The notes beneath the pieces were generated by a model. That model was not told where the DNA came from. It searched no databases and worked only from the letters and a program-made list of their open reading frames with translations. Of a stretch of DNA of 64,000 nt, positions 52,275 to 61,755 are shown piece after piece. The DNA comes from Breznakiella homolactica (GTDB lineage Bacteria > Spirochaetota > Spirochaetia > Treponematales > Breznakiellaceae). The stretch lies in contig NZ_CP067089.2 of NCBI RefSeq assembly GCF_016616095.2, positions 372,001 through 436,000 of the forward strand, given 5' to 3'. Numbering within the stretch: position 1 is the stretch's first letter; every line of letters starts with the position of its first letter. A program made the position numbers and the translations under genes.

Positions 52275-52912
52275 ACACTTTCATCATCAATGGTTCGCCC
52301 CGGGGGAAAGCCGGGAATACCGAGTTATTCATCAGGCAGTTCATTGCCGGGATGAGTACACCCCCCGAAGTAGGTTACGCTGCCGGAGCGGATCCTTCGG
52401 AACTGGCGGAAAACGCCGCCGGGTATACCACTCTGCTGGTATTCATGCCCCTGTATGTTCACGCCATGCCGGGAATTGTATTAAAATTCTTTGAGAAACT
52501 GAAACCCGCGGCACCCGGTCAGCGGATGGGCTTTGTGGTGCAGGCCGGTTTTATAGAAGGCGCCCAGGCCCGTTTTCTCAAGCGGTACTGCGGTCTGCTG
52601 GCGGAACGTCTGGGCTATGACTATCTGGGCATGGTCACCAAAGGGGATGCCGCCGGCGTATCCATGCTTCCGGATTTTTTCAGCCGGAAACTTTTTAGAC
52701 TTCTGAATACCCTGGGCCGGCGTTATGAGGAGACCGGCCGCTTTGACGAAGCCGCCGCCGCGGAACTGGCAGGAACATATCAGCTTTCGAAAAATGAAGC
52801 CCGGTTGTATGGTTTCCTCGCCGGAATCGGCGTAAGCCATATATTCTGGAAGAAATTCTGGCGGGACAACGGTGTATCCGGCCGGGGGATGGACCGGCCT
52901 TTTTTGGCTTAG
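52271..52912 (+). CDS. Flavodoxin-fold NAD(P)H oxidoreductase
   Basis: 213 aa. INGSPRGKAGNTELFIRQF is the FMN-binding loop of NADPH-dependent FMN reductases, and FMPLYVHAMPGIVLKFFEKL is the second loop. It lacks the Cys cluster of its upstream neighbour. The pair, coupled by ATGA overlaps with the TetR regulator, may form a heteromer in which FMN binding and the Cys cluster are split over two chains. Confidence 0.8.
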   Translation: MNTFIINGSPRGKAGNTELFIRQFIAGMSTPPEVGYAAGADPSELAENAAGYTTLLVFMPLYVHAMPGIVLKFFEKLKPAAPGQRMGFVVQAGFIEGAQARFLKRYCGLLAERLGYDYLGMVTKGDAAGVSMLPDFFSRKLFRLLNTLGRRYEETGRFDEAAAAELAGTYQLSKNEARLYGFLAGIGVSHIFWKKFWRDNGVSGRGMDRPFLA

Positions 52913-52920
52913 GCCGGATT

Positions 52921-55569
52921 TTATCCGGCAGCCCGTTCAGCGTTTTTTTGAAAAAGCTTTACAACCTCCCCAAACAGGAGCTGTGAGAAAGAAAGTCCCC
53001 CTGCGATCAGCCAGTGAACCGGACCAAGGGGTGAGATCCCGAATAATACCTGCAGCGGCCTTATCAGCGCCACCAGGGCGGTAATTGCTATTGAAGCCGC
53101 GGCGCTGACTGTAAGCCACGGGTTGATAAAGAGTCCCGTTTTAAAGACCGATTCCCTGCCGCGGATATTAAAAATATTAAGCACCGACGCCCAGGAGAGT
53201 ACTAAAAACGCCATGCTGATGCCGGTTCCGTAGCCGGCTGCGGTCCCGGAAGAGACGGATACAAACCGTCCGATATAAAATGCCGCCAGGGTAAGCACAA
53301 TAAAAACCGCCGATTTGCCGGCAATCTGCCAGCCCAGTCCGCCGGCAAATAAACTGGCGTTTTTTGGCAGCGGCCTGCGCAGCATCAAATCTTTTTCTGC
53401 CCGTTCGCGGCTTATGAAAAAACCGGGGATTCCGTCGGATACTACATTGATGAACAGAAGCTGCACCGCGGTTATGGGCGCTCCCCATCCCAATAAGACC
53501 CCGATGAGCATGATCAGAATTTCCGCAAAGTTTACACTGAGCAGAAAGTGTACTGTCTTTCGGATATTGTCATAGGCGGTGCGGCCTTCCCGTACGGCGT
53601 CCACAATGGTGGCAAAATTATCATCTGTGATAATAATATCCGAAGCATTTTTTGAAACATCGGTGCCGGCAATGCCCATGGCCGCACCGACATCGGCGGC
53701 CTTCAGGGCGGGGGCATCGTTTACACCGTCTCCGGTCATGGTAATTACTTCACCATGGGCCTGCCATGCCTGTACTATACGGATTTTATCCTCCGGACTG
53801 ACCCGGGCGTACACGGAAATATTCCGGACCGCTTCATGGAGTTCCCGGTCATCCATGCCGGAAAGCTGTGTCCCGGTGACGGCCCGGCCGTTTTCTTCCA
53901 ATATCCCAATATCCCGGGCAATGGCGGATGCGGTGGCTATATGGTCACCGGTGATCATTACGGTTTTTATTCCTGCTTTTTTTGCGTACATAACGGCACG
54001 GTGGCTTTCCGGGCGGGGCGGATCAATCATTCCTATTATGCCGCAGAAGGTAAGATCATGTTCCAGTGTGTCCGTATCCATTTTTGCGGGAAGGGCTTCC
54101 CAATTTTTTACCGCCACGGCAATAACCCGCAGCGCCTGTCCGGCAAATTCATCGTGGGCTTTTACTGCCCGGGAATGCAGAACGTCATCGAAGCTAACCG
54201 GTATCCGGTCGAATGCGCCTTTTGTAACGGAAATGTATCCGGTATCCGTTTTATGCACGGTGGTCATCAGTTTGCGGGTTGAATCAAAGGGGAGTTCAAA
54301 CACCCTGGGGTATTTTTTTTCCAGGGATGGTTTGTCCAGTCCTTTATCCATCATCAGCCTGATAATCGCGGCTTCCGTCGGATCGCCGATGATAACCGGT
54401 TCACCGGCACTGGATATCTCATTTTCTTTCGGAACCGCGTTTGTACAGACCGCCAGGAGTTCCAGCATGGTTTGTTCCGCCGGGGAAAACGTGCTGCCCG
54501 AATTCTTCGGGTCGCTCCCGGTTTCCCAGATCTTTTTGATAACCATTTTGTTCTGGGTCAAGGTGCCGGTTTTGTCGGAACAGATAACCGAAGTATTTCC
54601 CACGGTTTCCACCGCCGGAATACGGCGGATGATCGTGTTTTTTCGGACCATATACTGCACACCGTTGGCAAGAATCAGTGTCACAATGACGGGAAGTGTC
54701 TCCGGTACGGCGGCAACCGCCAGCGAAATCGCCGTCAGAAGCATTTCCGCCAGGGATTCTCCATGGACAAAGACACCCACCGCGAAAATAACAAGACCCG
54801 ACGCGATGGCCACCAGTGAAAGCCGTTTCGCCAGACCCTTGAGGCGGATCTGCAGCGGTGTCATCTGTTTTTTTGTATTGTTGAGCAGTCCCGCGATTTT
54901 ACCCATTTCAGTCTGCATGCCTGTTTCGCAGACCACGGATTTTGCCCGTCCATTGGTGACGAGGCAGCCGGAATAAACCATATTAATGCGGTCCCCCAAA
55001 GGCGCATCCCGGGGAATAACCGCGCCGGCGTCTTTTTCGACGGGGAGGCTTTCTCCGGTCAGGGCGGACTCTTCAACCAGCAAACTGTTCGAACTGATGA
55101 GGCGCGCGTCGGCGGGAACCATATCGCCCGCGTGCAGTTCAACGACATCCCCGGGAACCAGTTCCTCCGCATTCAAATGCATTAACGTACCGCCGCGGAC
55201 AACCGTCGCGGTATGGGTGTTCATGCCTTTCAGCGCGTCCAGGGCTTTTTCCGCTTTGCTCTCCTGGGAAATTCCCAGAACAATATTGATAATTATGATA
55301 GATAAAATTACAAAGATTTTTGGCCAGCCATAGCCTGTACTGATGGCCATATACGCCGAAATCCCCGCCGCTATCAGGAGGATTATGGTGGATACATCTT
55401 TCATGTGATGCAGTATCTTTGCCGGAAGGCTTTCCTTTTTTTCCTCCTCAAAGACATTGGCCCCGTATTCAGCGAAACGTTCATCGGCGGCTTCCTGGGT
55501 GAGCCCCTGCTCGGCATCTGCTCCCAGTTTTTGCAATACCGCGTTCAGTTCAATTTCATACCATTTCAT
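52921..55569 (-). CDS. P-type cation-transporting ATPase (P2A-like), copy 1
   Basis: 882 aa. N-terminal cation-ATPase domain, TGES at about 171-174, the phosphorylated Asp332 in CSDKTGTLTQN, and MTGDGVNDAPALKAADVG. Ten-helix topology of P2 ATPases. Putative ion ligands fit the calcium pump SERCA: M4 Glu290 (VPET instead of the usual IPEG), M5 N-x-x-E (VNFAEIL) and M6 N-x-x-x-D (INVVSDGIP). It therefore most likely pumps Ca2+ or Mn2+. It lies 12 bases after the related gene on the same strand. Confidence 0.88.
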   Translation of the reverse strand: MKWYEIELNAVLQKLGADAEQGLTQEAADERFAEYGANVFEEEKKESLPAKILHHMKDVSTIILLIAAGISAYMAISTGYGWPKIFVILSIIIINIVLGISQESKAEKALDALKGMNTHTATVVRGGTLMHLNAEELVPGDVVELHAGDMVPADARLISSNSLLVEESALTGESLPVEKDAGAVIPRDAPLGDRINMVYSGCLVTNGRAKSVVCETGMQTEMGKIAGLLNNTKKQMTPLQIRLKGLAKRLSLVAIASGLVIFAVGVFVHGESLAEMLLTAISLAVAAVPETLPVIVTLILANGVQYMVRKNTIIRRIPAVETVGNTSVICSDKTGTLTQNKMVIKKIWETGSDPKNSGSTFSPAEQTMLELLAVCTNAVPKENEISSAGEPVIIGDPTEAAIIRLMMDKGLDKPSLEKKYPRVFELPFDSTRKLMTTVHKTDTGYISVTKGAFDRIPVSFDDVLHSRAVKAHDEFAGQALRVIAVAVKNWEALPAKMDTDTLEHDLTFCGIIGMIDPPRPESHRAVMYAKKAGIKTVMITGDHIATASAIARDIGILEENGRAVTGTQLSGMDDRELHEAVRNISVYARVSPEDKIRIVQAWQAHGEVITMTGDGVNDAPALKAADVGAAMGIAGTDVSKNASDIIITDDNFATIVDAVREGRTAYDNIRKTVHFLLSVNFAEILIMLIGVLLGWGAPITAVQLLFINVVSDGIPGFFISRERAEKDLMLRRPLPKNASLFAGGLGWQIAGKSAVFIVLTLAAFYIGRFVSVSSGTAAGYGTGISMAFLVLSWASVLNIFNIRGRESVFKTGLFINPWLTVSAAASIAITALVALIRPLQVLFGISPLGPVHWLIAGGLSFSQLLFGEVVKLFQKNAERAAG

Positions 55570-55581
55570 TTTTAACTCCGG

Positions 55582-58308
55582 TTACGGACATATATCCGCG
55601 GCTTCGTTTTTTGTTTCCTTTGCCGGTTTCCGCCAGATTGCGGTCCACCCCACAATTTTGTTCCGGTAGGCGAGGATATTGGTATGGTTTTCCAGGAGCT
55701 TTTCAAACTCAGCCACCGCGGTGGGAACCAGGGTCAGTCCCAGGATTACCAGCCAATGGTACGGACCGATGGCGGTCAGGCCCAGGAGATCCCTCACCGG
55801 AGGGATGAGTACGAACAGCGCGAATACCAGGGTCATGGCGAGTACACTTATGAGCATGGGCGGGTTGTCCAGTATAGCCCGTTTGAAAATTGAACTCCGG
55901 CTGCGGACCGTGAGGATGTGGAGAAACGATGTCCAGCCCAGTACGATAAAGGCCATGGTCTGTCCGATGCCGTGAGAGGGAGGGAAACCGGAACCGATTG
56001 AAACGAAAGACCCAAGATAAAAAGCGGTCAGCATGGCCGCCGATACCGCGATGGTCTGCTGGATAATCACGTACATCAAGCCGCCCGCGAAAAAGCTCGC
56101 TCCCTTGTCGACCGGATCGTTCTGCATGATCCGCGGGTCCGAGGTTTCCCTGGCTAAGTGCAGGCCCGGAATACCGTCTCCCAGGACGTTCACCAGGAGG
56201 AGCATCACCGGGGTAACCAGGATGCCCCAGCCGGCGATCTGGGCAAAGAGCATTCCCGTAACCTCCGACAGGTTACATACCAGGAGAAAGTAAATGGTCT
56301 TCCGTATATTTGAGTATACGTTACGGCCTTCGTGGACCGCTTCCACGATGGTGGCGAAGTTGTCGTCGGTGAGGACAATGTCCGCGGCGCTTTTGGCTAC
56401 TTCGGTGCCCGCCTTGCCCATGGCTACACCGGCATCCGCTGCCTTGAGGGCAGGGGCGTCATTGACCCCGTCGCCGGTCATGGCCACAATTTCGTGGCGG
56501 CTCTGCCAGGCTTTGACGATGCGGATTTTGTCTTCCGGGGAAACCCGGGCGTATACCGAATAGTCCCGTACAGAGCAATGAAGATCGTCGTCGGACAGTT
56601 CCGCCAGTTCCGCGCCGGTTATAACCTTCTGGCCGTCGCTGAGGATGCCGATTTCCCGGGCAATGGCCGCCGCTGTGGATGCGTGGTCCCCGGTGATCAT
56701 CACCGTACGAATACCCGCCCGCTTTGCGGTTTCAATGGCCGCGGCCACCTCCGGCCGGGGCGGGTCGATCATGCCAATGATTCCCTCAAAAGTAAGGTCC
56801 CGTTCCAGTTCTCCCCAGGCATCCTCCGGGGGCAGTTCCTCCACCCGGCGGCTTCCCAGGGCGATGACCCGGAGAGCGCCCGCGGCGAAGCTGTCGTGTT
56901 TCTCATTTATTTCCGAACGCAGTTCCTGTTCCTGGGGTTTAAAGGGCAGCCGGTCCAAGGCGCCTTTGGTCAGAATCAGGTATCCGCCCTGAGGATCCTT
57001 GAGAATCGCGGTCATCATTTTCCGGTCCGAGGAAAAGGGAATTTCCCCGGCTTTGGGGTACTGGGCTTCCAGAGGTGCCAGGTCCATACCTTTTGTCAGG
57101 GCGTAGCGGATCACCGCAGCCTCCGTGGGATTTCCCAATACTACGGTTTCTCCGTCGTCGCCGGTCTCCGGACGGGCGTTGCTGGCCAAAGCCAGCCGCC
57201 GCAGGAATTCCATCTGACGTTCCGAGAGTTTTTCCTCGTCACAGAAGGCGGGACTCCCGGGTACCCAGAGGGATTTGACCGTCATTTTGTTCTGGGTAAG
57301 GGTTCCGGTTTTGTCCGTGCAGATCACCGAAACGCTTCCCAGGGTCTCCACCGCCGGCAGTTTCCGTACCAGGGCGTTTTTCTTAACCATGTTGCTGACC
57401 CCGTTCGCCAGGGTAAGGGTGACAATCAAAGCAAGGGTTTCGGGGACCGCGGCCACCGCCAGGGAAACCGCCAGAAGCACCAGATTCCAGATTTCCATGC
57501 CCTGACGCAGACCCACGGCAAAGAGGACAATAGCCGAAAGGATGGCTATTACGCTGATGACCTTTCCCATCCGGTCGAGCCGCTGCTGCAGTGGTGTTTT
57601 CTGGGGCTGGGTTTCTCCCAGGAAGCCGGCGATTTTACCCATCTGAGTTTCCATACCCGTGGCGGTGATAACCGCCTTTCCCCGGCCGGCGGTTACCAGA
57701 CATCCCATGAAGACCATGTTGTCCTGATCTCCGATGGGAAGTCCCCCGGACAATTCCGCCGCGGCGTCTTTTTCCGCGGGCTCGCTCTCGCCGGTCAGGG
57801 AGGATTCGTCCACCGCCAGGCTGGTGCTCTCCAGGAGCCGGCCGTCGGCGGGCACCATAACCCCGGGTTCAAGAAGTACAATATCCCCGGGAACAACGTC
57901 GGTGGTATGGATCTGCTGTTTTTTACCGTCCCTCAGTACTATGCAGGAGGGGCTGTTCATATCCGCCAGGGCTTCCAGAGCTTTTTCCGCTTTGCCTTCC
58001 TGGGTGATGGCGAGGATGACGTTCATGATTACAATGGAGATAATTACCGCTGGTTCAATAAACCCGTGGCCGCTTCGCAGGGCCAGCAGCAAAGACAGTA
58101 TTGCCGCCAGTAGAAGGATGAGAACCGATACATCCTTGAACTGCCGGAGGATTTTCCGGATCAGGCTTTCCTTTTTCTGCCGGGAGAATTCGTTTTTTCC
58201 GTATTGTGCCTGCTTTTCATGTACCTGGTCTGACGATAAGCCTTTGCCGAAGTTAACCGACAGCTTTTCCGAAATTTCATTTATAGTCGTTAGATACCAG
58301 TCTTCCAT
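55582..58308 (-). CDS. P-type cation-transporting ATPase (P2A-like), copy 2
   Basis: 908 aa. The same elements as its neighbour: TGES, Asp332 in CTDKTGTLTQN and MTGDGVNDAPALKAADAG. Ligand positions: Glu290 in VPET, M5 N-x-x-E (CNLSEVT) and M6 N-x-x-x-D (VNVLGDGIP), where Gly replaces the Ser/Thr of the other copy. The pair arose by duplication but has diverged to only moderate identity, so the ion or affinity may differ. It is first in the two-gene operon, 26 bases or so after its leader, preceded by AGCGGAGG. Confidence 0.88.
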   Translation of the reverse strand: MEDWYLTTINEISEKLSVNFGKGLSSDQVHEKQAQYGKNEFSRQKKESLIRKILRQFKDVSVLILLLAAILSLLLALRSGHGFIEPAVIISIVIMNVILAITQEGKAEKALEALADMNSPSCIVLRDGKKQQIHTTDVVPGDIVLLEPGVMVPADGRLLESTSLAVDESSLTGESEPAEKDAAAELSGGLPIGDQDNMVFMGCLVTAGRGKAVITATGMETQMGKIAGFLGETQPQKTPLQQRLDRMGKVISVIAILSAIVLFAVGLRQGMEIWNLVLLAVSLAVAAVPETLALIVTLTLANGVSNMVKKNALVRKLPAVETLGSVSVICTDKTGTLTQNKMTVKSLWVPGSPAFCDEEKLSERQMEFLRRLALASNARPETGDDGETVVLGNPTEAAVIRYALTKGMDLAPLEAQYPKAGEIPFSSDRKMMTAILKDPQGGYLILTKGALDRLPFKPQEQELRSEINEKHDSFAAGALRVIALGSRRVEELPPEDAWGELERDLTFEGIIGMIDPPRPEVAAAIETAKRAGIRTVMITGDHASTAAAIAREIGILSDGQKVITGAELAELSDDDLHCSVRDYSVYARVSPEDKIRIVKAWQSRHEIVAMTGDGVNDAPALKAADAGVAMGKAGTEVAKSAADIVLTDDNFATIVEAVHEGRNVYSNIRKTIYFLLVCNLSEVTGMLFAQIAGWGILVTPVMLLLVNVLGDGIPGLHLARETSDPRIMQNDPVDKGASFFAGGLMYVIIQQTIAVSAAMLTAFYLGSFVSIGSGFPPSHGIGQTMAFIVLGWTSFLHILTVRSRSSIFKRAILDNPPMLISVLAMTLVFALFVLIPPVRDLLGLTAIGPYHWLVILGLTLVPTAVAEFEKLLENHTNILAYRNKIVGWTAIWRKPAKETKNEAADICP

Positions 58309-58352
58309 GGTGAGGCAGCCTCCGCTTTTTTAAATAATTACCTAATAAATTA

Positions 58353-58381
58353 ACTATGGAAGTATGAAAAACGATTGTCAA
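58353..58381 (-). promoter_or_regulatory. Promoter of the P-type ATPase pair
   Basis: On the minus strand a perfect TTGACA (58376-58381), 17-base spacer and CATAGT (58353-58358), 45 bases before the first ATPase start. Confidence 0.5.
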
Positions 58382-58447
58382 GGAAAAAGTTCGGAGGGCA
58401 AATTATTAAAAAAATGAAGATAATGCACCGCATAGTACTCGGAGGTT

Positions 58448-58477
58448 TTGACATAAATGGTGTATTCAGGGTATGAT
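58448..58477 (+). promoter_or_regulatory. Strong orphan promoter on the plus strand
   Basis: TTGACA (58448-58453), 18-base spacer, TATGAT (58472-58477), pointing to the right into a gene-free stretch. No plus-strand gene follows; a strong RNA hairpin does. Confidence 0.5.
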
Positions 58478-58483
58478 TACTAT

Positions 58484-58550
58484 TAGCAAGAGCTAACTTC
58501 TATAGGCTCCCCGCACCGCTTCTCAAAAGGGGGCGGGGAGTGCGTTGCTA
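58484..58550 (+). ncRNA. Candidate structured small RNA
   Basis: Starting about 7 bases after the orphan promoter: an outer stem TAGCAA / TTGCTA (58484-58489 with 58545-58550) encloses a GC-rich stem CTCCCCGC / GCGGGGAG (58507-58514 with 58533-58540). I cannot match it to a known RNA family. The rest of 58309-58705 has no convincing gene on either strand. Confidence 0.35.
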
Positions 58551-58705
58551 GTATTATTCCCTGGACACGCTGGGTAAGGCCCGGGAAGCGGAACTCCATA
58601 ACGACCGTGCCATGGTTTGGTTCCGGTGTATTAAATAAGGCGGATAATCCTGCTATGCATACGAAACCGGTTCTCGGAAGGATCCTTTCGGAATAATTAA
58701 CTATA

Positions 58706-59476
58706 TTATTGCGGGTAGACCATGGGTTTGCCCGCCATGTTTCCCACGGCGCAGCCCGGCCCGTACAGCCGCCGCAGAAGTTCCGGGACCATGACCGTTT
58801 CCGGCGGCCCCCAGGCGGCCAGTCCTCGGCTGTGCATCACCGCCGCCCGGTCGCAGAACCACACCACATGGTTCGGGTCGTGGACACAGGCCAGAACCGC
58901 CTTGCCCGAGCCTGCCAGATCCCGGAGTATCCGCCATATCAGAAGCTGGTTCCTGAAATCCAGGGACGAGGTTGGTTCATCCAGCAGAACCAGGGGAGTA
59001 TCCTGGGCAATAGCCCGGGCGATAAGTACCAGCTGGCGCTGGCCCCCGGACAGCCGGGTGCAGGGCTCCTCCGCCAGTTCACGGATGCCCAGACGTTCCA
59101 TGGCTTCCTCGGCGGCATTTCTGTCCCGGGGGCGGACACCAAACAGTCCTGAGGAATGGGCGACCCTTCCCATGAGCACCATATCCCGGACCAGGAACGG
59201 GAAGGGCGGGTTGTGTTCCTGGGGAACGTACGCGGCCCGCCGGGCCAGTTCCCCGGCGGATAACCGGGAGACATCGGTTCCGCCTGTGTATATGGAACCT
59301 TCCCGGGGTTTGAGCAGATTGAGGCAGCATTTGAATAAGGTTGATTTTCCGGAACCATTGGGACCGAAAAGACCGCAGAGGGTCCCGGGTTCAACTGAAA
59401 AAGTCACCCCCCGGAAAACTTCTTTTTTTCCGTATGAAAATCCGCAGTCCCGTACGGACAGGGTGCCGTCATTCAT
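58706..59476 (-). CDS. FecE/BtuD-type ABC transporter ATPase
   Basis: 256 aa from the ATG at 59476 (AAGGA about 10 bases upstream). Walker A LFGPNGSGKST, Q-loop VPQEHNPP, signature LSGGQRQLVLIARA, Walker B PLVLLDEPTSSLD and the switch His in CVHDPNH. These fit the iron-siderophore / heme / cobalamin importer subfamily. It overlaps the permease gene by eight bases and closes the leftward operon. Confidence 0.92.
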   Translation of the reverse strand: MNDGTLSVRDCGFSYGKKEVFRGVTFSVEPGTLCGLFGPNGSGKSTLFKCCLNLLKPREGSIYTGGTDVSRLSAGELARRAAYVPQEHNPPFPFLVRDMVLMGRVAHSSGLFGVRPRDRNAAEEAMERLGIRELAEEPCTRLSGGQRQLVLIARAIAQDTPLVLLDEPTSSLDFRNQLLIWRILRDLAGSGKAVLACVHDPNHVVWFCDRAAVMHSRGLAAWGPPETVMVPELLRRLYGPGCAVGNMAGKPMVYPQ

Positions 59477-60557
59477 ACACAGCTTGTCCTTTGGTCCGCA
59501 GCAGATAAACAAGAAAAGGGGCGCCGGCGATGGAGGTTACGATGCCGATGGGAATCTCCGCTTCCGTGAGAGTCCTGGCAAGGGTATCGCAGCCCAGCAT
59601 AAACAGAGCCCCCAGGAGCGCCGAGCCGGGGATGACCCGGGAGTTGTCCGCCCCGAAGAGCAGCCGCGCTCCGTGGGGCATCATGAGCCCTACCCAGGGA
59701 ATGATCCCGGTCTGGGAAACGCAGAGGGATGCCGAAAGGGTTGCCATGGTAATGAACAGGAGGCGGTATCCGCCGGGATTCACTCCAAGGGTTCTTGCTT
59801 CGTGGTCACCCAGGGACAGGACGTTCAGTTTCCATGCCAGGGCCGCGGTACATCCCAGAGTAAGAAGTACCACGGGAACGGTAACGGCCAGATCCTGCCA
59901 GGAAGCGAAGTAGAGACCTCCCATCATCCAGAAGGTGATTTCCCGGAGCTGGGAATCGGGGGCAATATATTTGAGCAGCGAAACCAGGGCGGAAAAAAGA
60001 GACGCCACCACCATTCCTGAAATGACCAGCGACGTTCCGGGTACCCGGCCCCGGGTTCTGGCGAATCCCCAGCTCAGGGCCACCGATCCCAGGGCGCAGA
60101 CAAATGCGGTGAGCCGCACCGAGGGGAAATACGCCGGAAACATGATTCCCAGGGCCGCTCCGAAGGACGCCCCCGCAGAAACTCCCAGGATGTAGGGGTC
60201 CGCCAGGGGATTCCTGAAACACGCCTGGTATACCGTACCGGAAACCGAAAAGGCCATACCGGTGAATACGGCCAGCAGTATCCGGGGAAGACGGATATTC
60301 CATAGGATAACCGTCTGAAGCTTTGGCAGAAGCGATTCGTCTCCGCCGAGAAGTTTCGTTTTCAGGATGAAGACAGCGTCTCCGGGGGTGATGGAATAAC
60401 TCCCGGCAACGATGGCTCCCATAACAGCCAGCAGCAGGAAACCGAAAAGCAGGATGAATATTCCGGAATGTTTCCGGTTGTGTTTTCCGGGAATCCGGAT
60501 GCCGGTATTAATGGAACCGCTGCCGGACCGCGACGCAAAGGTTTTTTCAGAAATCAT
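59469..60557 (-). CDS. FecCD/BtuC-type ABC permease
   Basis: 362 aa from the ATG at 60557, which overlaps the binding-protein gene end by 11 bases. About ten helices; hallmark segments RLPRILLAVFTGMAFSVSG, ADPYILGVSAGASFGAALG, GMVVASLFSALVSLLKYIAP and TQTGIIPWVGLMMPHGARLL-like IPWVGLMMPHGARLLFG. Family substrates are ferric siderophores, heme and cobalamin. Confidence 0.92.
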   Translation of the reverse strand: MISEKTFASRSGSGSINTGIRIPGKHNRKHSGIFILLFGFLLLAVMGAIVAGSYSITPGDAVFILKTKLLGGDESLLPKLQTVILWNIRLPRILLAVFTGMAFSVSGTVYQACFRNPLADPYILGVSAGASFGAALGIMFPAYFPSVRLTAFVCALGSVALSWGFARTRGRVPGTSLVISGMVVASLFSALVSLLKYIAPDSQLREITFWMMGGLYFASWQDLAVTVPVVLLTLGCTAALAWKLNVLSLGDHEARTLGVNPGGYRLLFITMATLSASLCVSQTGIIPWVGLMMPHGARLLFGADNSRVIPGSALLGALFMLGCDTLARTLTEAEIPIGIVTSIAGAPFLVYLLRTKGQAVYE

Positions 60558-61755
60558 TATCCACCGTCCAGTCGAGCCACTGGGCGGAACGGAGTCCCCG
60601 GGCTCCGGCGTCGTCAACACCGTACAGGTCCTTGTACAGCTGCAGCGCAAATTCATGAACCTTGATATCGGCGAACCGGTCCGGGTAGGCAGCCTTGGCG
60701 ATTATGATCATGTCCAGAGGATATTCCAGCCGGCGGGAACAGTTCATGGGTGTCCAGGGCATGGCATAAACCCGGCGGTTTTTGATGGCCCTGAGTTCCG
60801 CCAGCAGGGTAAAGTCCGCTCCTTCCAGGATTTCCCGGGGCGGGTGAAAACCGTTCCAGGTGGGAAGAATGATGGTCTCAGGGTCCAGGGCGTAAAGCTG
60901 CTCCGGGTTGAGAATTTTCCCCGTGCCGTTTCCCCGGTAAAGATTTCTGCCGTTTACAATGGATTCCATGATATAGGATTCCGGAGTGTCGATGCCCCAG
61001 ACCGAACCCACTCCGCCCTGGGCGCGGACCGATGGATTGAGCCCAAGCATGACCAGTCCGGTCCGCTGGTTTTCGGGGATGTCCGCTGTCCGGGACCGGA
61101 TAAGATCCACCGTACCGTACAGGAACGCTCCCAGTTCCCGGGCTTCCTTTTCCTTTCCGAAGATACTGCCGATAACCGCCATTTCCTCGGTCATGGTGGA
61201 CAGGTCCGGCCGGCTGTACCAGCTTGGCGCGTAGAGTACCACCAGGGGGAATCCCAGGGATTCGATGGTGCTGATCACCATGGAAAGCGTTTCCCGGTTG
61301 GAGGATCCCACGGTACAGTCTCCCGCCCGGAGAATCACCAGGTCCGGGTCCGCCGCTGCCAGGGTTTCAAAATTGAGGCCATCCCCCTGGGGCGAACTGA
61401 TACAGGGAAGGGCATCCAGCCAGGGGTGGAGGTATTTCATGGTGTTCCATCCCCGGGTATAGCTGTACGCTTCCCCGGAGGCGGTGGTGAAGGAATAGGA
61501 ATAATCGTGTTTCATTGCCCAGGAACCGATGGCCGCCACCCGGTGTATTTCTCCAAGGCGGGTGAGAACCCCTTCCACAAAGCCGTCATCAATAGTAGCA
61601 ATCCGTTTTGGATCCCGGGGAAGGATAACTGTCTTTCCCCGCATGTCCGTCACCATCCCGGCAGGTTCTCCGGCAAACCCGTTTGCACAAAGGACCAGTG
61701 CCGGAATCAGGAAGCAGAGTATTTTCCGGAATGCCGCCGCCGCAGAAAATCTCAT
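60547..61755 (-). CDS. FecB/BtuF-type substrate-binding protein
   Basis: 402 aa. Signal peptide to about residue 28 (cut near ANGFAG), with no lipobox. Cluster-A helical-backbone binding protein: VTDMRGKTVILPRDPKRIAT, LAAADPDLVILRAGD, IKNRRVYAMPWTP and EYPLDMIIIAKAAYPDRF. These bind metal chelates. Its coding region overlaps the upstream nitrogenase-like gene by four bases, so it is translated with it. The ligand is unknown. Confidence 0.88.
   Translation of the reverse strand: MRFSAAAAFRKILCFLIPALVLCANGFAGEPAGMVTDMRGKTVILPRDPKRIATIDDGFVEGVLTRLGEIHRVAAIGSWAMKHDYSYSFTTASGEAYSYTRGWNTMKYLHPWLDALPCISSPQGDGLNFETLAAADPDLVILRAGDCTVGSSNRETLSMVISTIESLGFPLVVLYAPSWYSRPDLSTMTEEMAVIGSIFGKEKEARELGAFLYGTVDLIRSRTADIPENQRTGLVMLGLNPSVRAQGGVGSVWGIDTPESYIMESIVNGRNLYRGNGTGKILNPEQLYALDPETIILPTWNGFHPPREILEGADFTLLAELRAIKNRRVYAMPWTPMNCSRRLEYPLDMIIIAKAAYPDRFADIKVHEFALQLYKDLYGVDDAGARGLRSAQWLDWTVDNDF

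Noticed and set aside
53579-54976. 465-codon plus-strand open frame opposite the second ATPase
   Set aside because: Same reason: a Ser-rich antisense translation without family features.
56332-58113. 593-codon plus-strand open frame opposite the P-type ATPase
   Set aside because: Mirror frame of a well-supported ATPase gene, with no motif of its own.
58555-58600. Possible SRP RNA helix (AAGGCCCGGGAAGCGGAAC)
   Set aside because: The apical stem does not pair correctly and the closing helix of an SRP RNA is absent.
58309-58705. Cobalamin-type riboswitch near the FecBCD-type operon
   Set aside because: The gap lies at the 3' end of that operon and no B12-box-like sequence is present.
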